64,000 nucleotides of DNA from Tropicibacter naphthalenivorans (GTDB taxonomy: Bacteria; Pseudomonadota; Alphaproteobacteria; Rhodobacterales; Rhodobacteraceae), in the NCBI RefSeq assembly GCF_900176475.1, contig NZ_FWXX01000001.1, forward strand, positions 248,001 through 312,000. Reading direction: 5' to 3'. The position numbers and the translations under genes were made by a program. Below are positions 33,130 to 39,866 of the stretch, in pieces. Numbering within the stretch: position 1 is the stretch's first letter; every line of letters starts with the position of its first letter. The notes below the pieces were generated by a model. That model was not told the DNA's origin, made no database searches, and worked only from the letters and a program-made list of their open reading frames with translations.

Positions 33130-34401
33130 TTAGGCGACGTTGGCGGCCTTGGGTTTGGCCGGTTTCTTGTCGCCCGAGTTGGAGTCGATGAAGTCGAGCA
33201 CCAGCGGGCGGATGTTGTCGCGCCAGCTTTTGCCCGCGAAGATGCCGTAGTGGCCTGCGCCGGGTTCGACGTGCGAGGCTTTCTTGCTGTCAGGCAGACC
33301 GGTGCACAGGCCGAGGGCCGCGATACACTGGCCGGGGGCGGTGATGTCGTCCTTGGCCCCTTCGACGGTTTTCACGGCGACATTGGTGATCTTGCCCATG
33401 TCGACCTTATGGCCATCGACGATGAATTCGTTCTTGGCGATTTCGCAGTTCTTGAAGATGCGTTCCACCGTCGAGAGGTAGAATTCCGCCGGCATGTCCA
33501 TGACCGCGAGGTATTCGTCGTAGAAGCGGTTGTGGGCGTCGTGGTCCGACGCCTCGCCGCGGCAGACGCGCATGATCTGGTCGCGGAAGGCTTTACCATG
33601 GCGGTCGGCGTTCATGCTCATGAAGGAGGACAGCTGGAGCAGGCCCGGATAGACCATGCGGCCCACGCCCTTGTACTTGAAGCCGACGCGCTGGATCATC
33701 GTCTCTTCGAGCTGGCCCATGGTTACCCGCGCGCCAAAGTCGGTCACGTCCGTCGGCACCGCGTCGGGGTTGATCGGGCCGCCGATCAGGGTCAGCGTGC
33801 GCGGCTGCGCGTCGGGGTCCAGTTCCGCCAGATAGGCGGTTGCGGCCAGCGTCAGCGGCGCGGGCTGACAGACGGCAATCACATGGGTGTCGGGCCCGAG
33901 GTGGCGCATGAAGTCCATCAGGTAGAGGGTGTAATCCTCGATGTCGAACTTGCCCGCCGAGACCGGGATGTCGCGCGCGTTGTGCCAGTCGGTGATGTAA
34001 ACCTCGCAGTTGACGATCAGCGATTTCACCGTCGAGCGCAGCAGCGTCGCGTAGTGGCCGGACATGGGCGCGACCAGCAGGATCTTGCGCGGCTGTTCCT
34101 CGCGGCCGGCCACGTCAAAGTGGATTAGATCGCCGAAGTCCTTTTCGACCACGGTCTTGACCTCGACCAGGTGGTCCTTGCCGTCTTCGCAGGTGAAGGT
34201 GCGAATGCCCCAGTCGGGCTTGACCACCATGCGTTCGAAGGTCCGTTCCGTCACCTCGCCCCAGGCGGCCATCCATTCCAGCGCCGGGTTCGGCATCATC
34301 GAGAACGCCGGGTAAGACGCCATGGTGCGTGCGGTCGCCCCCAACCACTGGTTGGTGTTCCGCATGGTTTCCATCAGATCATAAGTCGCCATGTAGCGCA
34401 T
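33130..34401 (-). CDS. phaZ: intracellular polyhydroxyalkanoate depolymerase
   Basis: Hydrolyses stored polyhydroxybutyrate inside the cell. 423 residues, typical for the intracellular PhaZ type. The nucleophile is a cysteine, C178 in HVIAVCQPAPLTL, replacing the serine of extracellular enzymes; a triad histidine fits EPGAGHYGIF near the C-terminus. The C-terminus is Lys/Pro/Ala-rich. ATG 34401 has TAGGAG eight bases upstream. Divergent from phaC, with a PhaR-type palindrome between them. Confidence 0.94.
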   Translation of the reverse strand: MRYMATYDLMETMRNTNQWLGATARTMASYPAFSMMPNPALEWMAAWGEVTERTFERMVVKPDWGIRTFTCEDGKDHLVEVKTVVEKDFGDLIHFDVAGREEQPRKILLVAPMSGHYATLLRSTVKSLIVNCEVYITDWHNARDIPVSAGKFDIEDYTLYLMDFMRHLGPDTHVIAVCQPAPLTLAATAYLAELDPDAQPRTLTLIGGPINPDAVPTDVTDFGARVTMGQLEETMIQRVGFKYKGVGRMVYPGLLQLSSFMSMNADRHGKAFRDQIMRVCRGEASDHDAHNRFYDEYLAVMDMPAEFYLSTVERIFKNCEIAKNEFIVDGHKVDMGKITNVAVKTVEGAKDDITAPGQCIAALGLCTGLPDSKKASHVEPGAGHYGIFAGKSWRDNIRPLVLDFIDSNSGDKKPAKPKAANVA

Positions 34402-34499
34402 GACAGCCACTCCTAAAAGTTGCGGTAAGGGCGCAAATCGTTGCACACTTCCCGTAAAACTAATTCGTCGCTTGGCCCACAGCGTCTGGCGACGTTATT

Positions 34500-34510
34500 C
34501 TGCATAGCAG
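34500..34510. promoter_or_regulatory. PhaR-type box upstream of phaC
   Basis: Perfect palindrome CTGC-ATA-GCAG, 24 bp before the phaC ATG and 98 bp before phaZ. It matches the CTGC-N3-GCAG operator described for PhaR of Paracoccus, which represses PHB genes until polymer or granules form. Confidence 0.65.
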
Positions 34511-34534
34511 CGAAGATAGGGGGAATTCGTTAAG

Positions 34535-36337
34535 ATGACAACAAACGAGGTTGCCGCAGGTAAACATCAACAGCGGCTGGAGGAGAATCTCGCCAAGGTC
34601 GAGGCGCTTTCTCAGCGTCTTGTCAACGCTTTGACGAAAAAACACCCAACGCCGAATGCCTTGAACGGGCCCGATCCGGCGCTCTATTCCAAAGCGGCGC
34701 AGGCGTATTTCAGCGAATGGACAACGAATCCTGCTAAGATTCTTGAACAACAGGTCCAGTATTGGGGCAAGACCGTCACCCATTTCGTCGAGGCGCAACA
34801 GGCGCTGGCGAGTGGCAAGCTGGCCGCTCCCGACGATCCCGGCCCCAAGGACCGGCGTTTCAAGAATGAGCTGTGGGATACCCACCCTTATTTTAACTTT
34901 GTTAAACAGCAGTACCTGATCAACGCAGAGGCGATCAAAGAGGCCGTCGAATCAATCGAAGATATGGACCCGACCGAAAAGCGCCGCTTGCGGTTCTTTG
35001 CCCAGCAGATCACCGACATGTTCGCGCCGACGAACTTTTTGGCGACCAACCCAGATGCGCTGCTCAAGGCGGTCGAGACCGAGGGCGAGAGCCTTGTTCA
35101 CGGGATGGAAAACCTTGTGTCCGATCTTGAGGCGAACAATGGCGAGCTGCTGGTGCGGCTGGTGGACGAGACCGCCTTTGAGGTGGGCGAGAACATCGCC
35201 ACCGCGCAAGGCGAGGTCGTCTTTCGCAACCGGATGATGGAGATCATTCAGTACAGCCCCACCACGGAAAAGGTGCACGAGACCCCGATCGTGCTGTTCC
35301 CGCCTTGGATCAACAAGTTCTATATCCTTGATCTGAAACCGCAAAACAGCTTGATCCGCTGGGTCGTGGACCAGGGCTATACCCTGTTCGTGGTCAGCTG
35401 GATCAACCCCGATGGCAAGTACCGCGATGTCGGCCTAGAGACCTACATCGAGGAAGGCTATCTGCAAGCGATCGACGTGGCGCGCGAGATTTGCAAGGTC
35501 GAGCAGATCAACGCCGTGGGCTATTGCATCGCCGGGACGACGCTGGCGCTGACCTTGGCTTTGCTCAAGAAACGCAAGCTCAAGTACATCAAGTCGGCGA
35601 CCTTCTTTACCGCGTTGACGGATTTCAGCGATCAGGGGGAATTCACGCCCTTCTTGCAGAACGACTTTGTCGACGGGATCGAGGAAGAGATCGACCAAGA
35701 GGGCATCCTGCCGTCGTTTATCATGGCGCGGACGTTTTCCTTTCTGCGGTCCAACGATCTGATCTACGGGCCTGCGATCAAGTCCTATATGATGGGCGAG
35801 ACGCCCCCGGCGTTTGACCTGCTCTATTGGAACGGCGACGGCGCCAACCTGCCCGGCCTGATGACGATGGAGTATCTGCGCGGCCTGTGTCAGCGCAACG
35901 AATTCGCGAAAGGCACCTTTGAGCTTTTGGGCGAGACCCTGACGCTCAAGGACGTGGACGTTCCGTTGATGTCCATCGCGACGGAAACGGACCACATCGC
36001 CGCCGCCCGTGACGTCTATCGCGGGGTGCAGCAGATGGGATCGCGGTCCAAGGAGTTTGTTCTGGGCCAGTCGGGCCACATCGCGGGCATCGTCAATCCG
36101 CCCAACAAAAACAAGTATGGCCATTATACCAATTCTGACCTCAGCGCCGACTTTGACAGCTGGAAAGAGGCCGCAGAGCACCACCAGGCGTCCTGGTGGC
36201 CCCATTGGGAGGCGTGGCTCAAGAAGCGCAGCGGTAAAATGGTGCCTGCTCGCGCTCCGGGTGATTCGACGTTTAAACCACTCGCGCCAGCGCCCGGTAC
36301 TTACGTGAAGTTAAAAGCGGCTAAACAATTTCAGTAG
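34535..36337 (+). CDS. phaC: polyhydroxyalkanoate synthase, class I
   Basis: Polymerises (R)-3-hydroxyacyl-CoA to PHB on granules. 600 residues, class I size. The lipase-box cysteine is C331 in NAVGYCIAGTTLALTLALL; the catalytic aspartate is in SIATETDHIAA and the histidine in LGQSGHIAGIVNPP. Divergent from phaZ and followed by phaP. No PhaE or PhaR-subunit gene, consistent with class I. A PhaR-type operator overlaps the region just upstream of the ATG. Confidence 0.96.
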   Translation: MTTNEVAAGKHQQRLEENLAKVEALSQRLVNALTKKHPTPNALNGPDPALYSKAAQAYFSEWTTNPAKILEQQVQYWGKTVTHFVEAQQALASGKLAAPDDPGPKDRRFKNELWDTHPYFNFVKQQYLINAEAIKEAVESIEDMDPTEKRRLRFFAQQITDMFAPTNFLATNPDALLKAVETEGESLVHGMENLVSDLEANNGELLVRLVDETAFEVGENIATAQGEVVFRNRMMEIIQYSPTTEKVHETPIVLFPPWINKFYILDLKPQNSLIRWVVDQGYTLFVVSWINPDGKYRDVGLETYIEEGYLQAIDVAREICKVEQINAVGYCIAGTTLALTLALLKKRKLKYIKSATFFTALTDFSDQGEFTPFLQNDFVDGIEEEIDQEGILPSFIMARTFSFLRSNDLIYGPAIKSYMMGETPPAFDLLYWNGDGANLPGLMTMEYLRGLCQRNEFAKGTFELLGETLTLKDVDVPLMSIATETDHIAAARDVYRGVQQMGSRSKEFVLGQSGHIAGIVNPPNKNKYGHYTNSDLSADFDSWKEAAEHHQASWWPHWEAWLKKRSGKMVPARAPGDSTFKPLAPAPGTYVKLKAAKQFQ

Positions 36338-36352
36338 GTTAGACGATTTATG

Positions 36353-36391
36353 CTGCGTCGCAGAAATTTCACTTGAAATGCTGCGCCGCAG
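36353..36391. promoter_or_regulatory. pair of PhaR-type boxes upstream of phaP
   Basis: Two perfect palindromes: CTGC-GTC-GCAG (36353-36363) and CTGC-GCC-GCAG (36381-36391), 28 bp apart, about 75-110 bp before the phasin ATG. Paired sites suit cooperative repression of phaP by PhaR. Confidence 0.72.
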
Positions 36392-36464
36392 CATACATAT
36401 TCCTTAGCAAGCTGCACAACAACGCGGGGTGGGCCCGCAGCAGTCGGACAAAGGAATTAGTACA

Positions 36465-36914
36465 ATGGCACAGACCCAAGACTTCACCGCTATGATGAAA
36501 GACATGATGGGCGCGTTCCCGGTGGACACCAAGGCGATGGAAGACGCCTTCAAGACCACCGCGACCATGAACGAGAAGCTCTCGGGTGTTGCTTTGGAAG
36601 CCGCTGAAAAGTCGACCGAACTGTCGGCAAAGTGGACCAAGGACACGCTGAGCAAAATGGCCGACATGTCCAAAGCAAAAGCAGAGCCGGCAGACTACGC
36701 CAAGGCGATGACCGATTTCGCGTCCGCTCAGGCTGAAGTTGCTGCCGAGAACATGGCTGCTTTCGCTGAGATCGCGAAAAAGGTCCAGATGGACACCGTC
36801 GAGCTGATGATGGCCGCAGGCAAGGACATCTCTGAGGATGCCACCGCCGCCATGAAAAAAGCGACCGACGAAATGACCGCCACTGCCAAGAAGGCAACTG
36901 CTGCGGCCAAGTAA
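36465..36914 (+). CDS. phaP: phasin family protein PhaP
   Basis: 149-residue granule-coating protein. Almost entirely helical, Ala/Lys/Met-rich, with heptad-like runs (for example around ATMNEKLSGVALEAAEKSTE) and an alanine/lysine tail. Phasins cover PHB granules and control their size and number. ATG 36465 has AAGGA nine bases upstream; frames starting at 36429 lack that. Preceded by paired PhaR boxes and closed by a strong terminator. phaR, often the next gene, is absent. Confidence 0.92.
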   Translation: MAQTQDFTAMMKDMMGAFPVDTKAMEDAFKTTATMNEKLSGVALEAAEKSTELSAKWTKDTLSKMADMSKAKAEPADYAKAMTDFASAQAEVAAENMAAFAEIAKKVQMDTVELMMAAGKDISEDATAAMKKATDEMTATAKKATAAAK

Positions 36915-36981
36915 TTTCGGCCCCTGCGGGGGCTGATCCGGAAGTTGCGCCCTCTCCTCCCATTTTGGCGCGACGTTCCTA

Positions 36982-37009
36982 GGCGGGTTCTTCGGAACCC
37001 GCCTTTTTT
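36982..37009 (+). terminator. intrinsic terminator of phaP
   Basis: GGCGGGTTC-TTCG-GAACCCGCC followed by TTTTTT, a textbook terminator; a second weaker stem lies just after the phaP stop (36918-36933). Confidence 0.92.
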
Positions 37010-37057
37010 GTGTTTGGCGCTTTGGGGGATGGGGTTGCGCCTGCGGACAGTGCGGAT

Positions 37058-37091
37058 GCCTCCGGCGGGGATATTTTCAAAGAGAAGAAGC
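37058..37091. repeat. dispersed intergenic repeat, copy 2
   Basis: GCCTCC, then GGATATTTTCAAAGAGAAG and AAGC, matching the copy at 33030-33062 except for a few bases. It again lies next to a terminator of a minus-strand gene (scoB). Confidence 0.75.
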
Positions 37092-37100
37092 GAGCACGAA

Positions 37101-37134
37101 AAAGGCCGCGCGGGCGGGATGCTGCGCGGCCTTT
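37101..37134 (-). terminator. terminator of scoAB
   Basis: AAAGGCCGCGC (37101-37111) pairs with GCGCGGCCTTT (37124-37134). On the minus strand the stem is followed by TTTTTCG, 20 nt after the scoB stop. Confidence 0.88.
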
Positions 37135-37153
37135 GGATTTGTGTGTAGGGTGT

Positions 37154-37777
37154 TTAGACGATGGTGGCGAGGGTCGCTGCGCGCAGCTCTTCCTCGGTGA
37201 CGCCATCGGCGCATTCGACGATTTTCAGGCCGCCTTCGACCACGTCCAGCACGCCGAGGTTGGTGATGATCCGGTCAACCACGCCCTTGCCGGTCAGCGG
37301 CAGGGTGCATTCCTTGAGCACCTTGCTGTCGCCGTGCTTGTTGGTGTGATCCATCACCACGATGACCTTGCCGACGCCGGCCACGAGGTCCATCGCGCCG
37401 CCCATGCCTTTGACCAGCTTGCCGGGGATCATCCAGTTCGCCAGATCGCCGTTTTCGGCCACTTCCATGGCGCCGAGGATGGCCGCCGCGATCTTGCCGC
37501 CGCGGATCATGCCGAAGGAGGTCGCGCTGTCGAAGTAAGACGTGCGCGGCAGTTCGGTGATGGTCTGCTTGCCGGCGTTGATCAGGTCGGCGTCTTCTTC
37601 GCCCTCAAAGGGGAACGGGCCCATGCCCAGCATCCCGTTTTCGGATTGCAGGGTGATGTCCTTGTCGCCGACGTAGTTGGCCACCAGCGTCGGGATGCCG
37701 ATGCCGAGGTTGACGTACATGCCGTCGTCGAGTTCCTGAGCGGCGCGCGCCGCCATTTGGTTACGGTCCCAGGCCAT
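37154..37777 (-). CDS. scoB: 3-oxoacid CoA-transferase subunit B
   Basis: Catalytic beta subunit of a succinyl-CoA (or acetyl-CoA):acetoacetate CoA-transferase, 207 residues. The active-site glutamate is E46 in LQSENGMLGMGPFPFEGE, the classic ENG motif; VNLGIGIPTLVANY precedes it. Start touches the scoA stop (TAATG), so the subunits are co-translated. Beside the PHB genes it probably activates acetoacetate released by polymer breakdown. atoA is an alternative name. Confidence 0.94.
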   Translation of the reverse strand: MAWDRNQMAARAAQELDDGMYVNLGIGIPTLVANYVGDKDITLQSENGMLGMGPFPFEGEEDADLINAGKQTITELPRTSYFDSATSFGMIRGGKIAAAILGAMEVAENGDLANWMIPGKLVKGMGGAMDLVAGVGKVIVVMDHTNKHGDSKVLKECTLPLTGKGVVDRIITNLGVLDVVEGGLKIVECADGVTEEELRAATLATIV

Positions 37778-38481
37778 TACGACGCCTCCTTTTGACGAAC
37801 GGTGCGCTGTTCGATGCGCTTTTCATGCTCGCCTTTGATCAGGCGGTGCACGTAGATGCCCGGCAGGTGGATGTGATCGGGGTCAAGCTCGCCCGGCTCG
37901 ACGATCTCTTCGACTTCCATCACGCAGATTTTGCCGCACATGGCCGCAGGCGGGTTAAAGTTGCGCGCGGTCTTGCGGAAGATCGCGTTGCCGGTGGTGT
38001 CGGCCTTCCACGCTTTGACGATGGCCAGATCGGCAAAGATGCCCTCTTCGAGGATGTATTCCTTGCCGTTGAAGATCTTGACCTCTTTGCCCTCGGCGAT
38101 CTGGGTGCCGACGCCGGTCTGGGTGTAAAAGCCCGGGATGCCTGCACCGCCCGCGCGCATACGCTCGGCCAGGGTGCCCTGCGGGTTGAATTCCAGCTCA
38201 AGCTCGCCGGACAGGTACTGGCGCATGAACTCGGCGTTCTCCCCCACGTAGGAGGACATCATCTTTTTGATCTGCTTGGTTTCGAGCAGCTTGCCCAGAC
38301 CAAAGCCATCAACGCCTGCGTTGTTGGACGCAACGGTCAGATCCTTGATGCCGCTTTCGACGATGGCGTCGATCAGCAGTTCCGGAATGCCGCACAGGCC
38401 AAAGCCACCGGCGGCGATGAGCATGCCGTCGCTCAGCAGGCCGTCCAGCGCCTCGGCAGCGGTGCCGTAGACTTTCTTCAT
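37777..38481 (-). CDS. scoA: 3-oxoacid CoA-transferase subunit A
   Basis: Alpha subunit of the CoA-transferase, 234 residues. It contains [18 protein letters not shown] near the N-terminus and [15 protein letters not shown], both family signatures. ATG at 38481 is preceded by AGGGGAGAG. First gene of scoA-scoB. Together with PhaZ and 3-hydroxybutyrate dehydrogenase (not in this window) it would return stored PHB to central metabolism as acetoacetyl-CoA. Confidence 0.94.
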   Translation of the reverse strand: MKKVYGTAAEALDGLLSDGMLIAAGGFGLCGIPELLIDAIVESGIKDLTVASNNAGVDGFGLGKLLETKQIKKMMSSYVGENAEFMRQYLSGELELEFNPQGTLAERMRAGGAGIPGFYTQTGVGTQIAEGKEVKIFNGKEYILEEGIFADLAIVKAWKADTTGNAIFRKTARNFNPPAAMCGKICVMEVEEIVEPGELDPDHIHLPGIYVHRLIKGEHEKRIEQRTVRQKEAS

Positions 38482-38592
38482 GAAACTCTCCCCTAATCTC
38501 TGGATTGCCAAAGTTGTCGCCGCGCGGCAGCAAAGAGTCAATGCAGGTGCAACAATGGACCTGCTATTAACCAAACCGATAGCGCCAACGGG

Positions 38593-39138
38593 TCAGATCA
38601 GGCGGACTTGGGTGCCGATGGGGGTGATCTCGAACAGCTCGGCGATCTTTTCGTTATACAGGCCAATGCAGCCGTCCGACGAGGGCCGGCCGATCTTGCG
38701 CGTGTCGTGCGTGCCATGGATCAGGTAAGCGGGCCAGTCGAGATACATGGCGTGGGTGCCAAGCGGGTTGTCGGGGGCGCCGCCTTCGACCGGGCGCCAG
38801 TCGGGGAAACGCTCCATCTGGCTGGCGGTGGGGGTCCAGCTGGGGCCGACCTTTTTGCGCACGATCTTGGTGTAGCCGCGTTTGGTCAGCTCGTCGGTTT
38901 TCGGCACAGAGGTCGGGTAGACGCGGTAGTCCTTCCCGTCTGCGGCCCAGTAATGCAGGGCGCGGCTGGCGGTGTCGCAAACGATGCAGCCCACACCGAG
39001 CGCGTCAAAGTGATCGCGCCAGTCCTGGCTGACAAAGGCCGAGGCATTGCGCCGCGCAGGCGCTTCTTGCGCGCGGGCGGTGGCGGGGACCAGCAGGCTC
39101 GCGCCGCCTGCGGCCAAAAGGGTGCGTCGGGTGATCAT
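38593..39138 (-). CDS. L,D-transpeptidase (YkuD domain), exported
   Basis: 181-residue periplasmic enzyme that forms 3-3 peptidoglycan cross-links or links proteins to peptidoglycan. The signal peptide MITRRTLLAAGGASLLVPATARA has an RR pair, so Tat export is possible. The YkuD site is HGTHDTRKIGRPSSDGCIGL with H141, H144 and the nucleophile C157. ATG 39138 has CAGGAGT upstream. Stand-alone gene with no binding domain. Confidence 0.93.
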   Translation of the reverse strand: MITRRTLLAAGGASLLVPATARAQEAPARRNASAFVSQDWRDHFDALGVGCIVCDTASRALHYWAADGKDYRVYPTSVPKTDELTKRGYTKIVRKKVGPSWTPTASQMERFPDWRPVEGGAPDNPLGTHAMYLDWPAYLIHGTHDTRKIGRPSSDGCIGLYNEKIAELFEITPIGTQVRLI

Positions 39139-39251
39139 GTCAGACTCCTGCTCTTGGGTGTCACTTGGTAGCACCCAAACATGAGTTTGACGGCGGTTGA
39201 AAATCACACATGCGTGTGGCGGCATATCAGTGCCGATTGGCAACAGGCCGA

Positions 39252-39866
39252 CTAGCCAAGCGCCAGATCTCGCAGAACCTCCACCGATGCGGCGGCCCCC
39301 TGGAGGGCCGTGGGCCAAGGCAATTCGGTGTGGCGATGGAACGGCACGAAGCCATGCCCGCCGTCTGCGCCCTCTTGGAAATCGACCCGAGTGACGGTGC
39401 ATGTGGGCGTTTCAAACGGGTCCACGGTCAGCAGATCGTCAAGCGACGGGCTTTCCATGCGCAACCCCAATGCCTTGGAATAGGTGACTTCGCTCGCACC
39501 ACAAGTGAACAAGAGCGCATCCTTCTCGCCAAAATCCTTGGCGACAACAAAGCCCACCATCGGCAACAGCAAAACAGGCACGGTCGGCGCCACAAAGGAA
39601 TGCGAGCGGCCATCCTTGATGACCAACAACTCTGCCAAATCCATCGCAGTCATCGTCAGAGAGGGCGGCTCCACGTCCGGCATGGACGCGCAGCTTTGCA
39701 GATAGCGCAGAACAAGGCCCACGCCATCCAGCCCACGGTTATGAAGATGCCACGCGCATTGTCCCAACATCTCTGGGTCCGGCTCTGGGCAGTTCAGCTG
39801 TGTGGCCAGCTCTGCGATCGCGGTTCGGACCTGCGCGTAAGGCAGGTCCGTGTAGCCGTCAGTCAT
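39252..39866 (-). CDS. uncharacterised protein downstream of topA
   Basis: 204-residue protein I do not recognise with certainty; the N-terminal pattern (QVRTAIAELATQLNC...LGQCAWHLHNRGLDGVGLVLRY) recalls DUF3726-type proteins of Rhodobacterales, only tentatively. No signal peptide, membrane segment or catalytic motif. Its ATG overlaps the end of topA by 8 nt, so it is co-translated with topA. A link to topoisomerase function is possible but unsupported. Confidence 0.72.
   Translation of the reverse strand: MTDGYTDLPYAQVRTAIAELATQLNCPEPDPEMLGQCAWHLHNRGLDGVGLVLRYLQSCASMPDVEPPSLTMTAMDLAELLVIKDGRSHSFVAPTVPVLLLPMVGFVVAKDFGEKDALLFTCGASEVTYSKALGLRMESPSLDDLLTVDPFETPTCTVTRVDFQEGADGGHGFVPFHRHTELPWPTALQGAAASVEVLRDLALG

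Noticed and set aside
34402-34534. phaC regulation by a second PhaR box in the phaZ-phaC gap
   Set aside because: Only one full CTGC-N3-GCAG palindrome is present; the nearby CGTCGC/GGCGACG repeats do not fit the motif.
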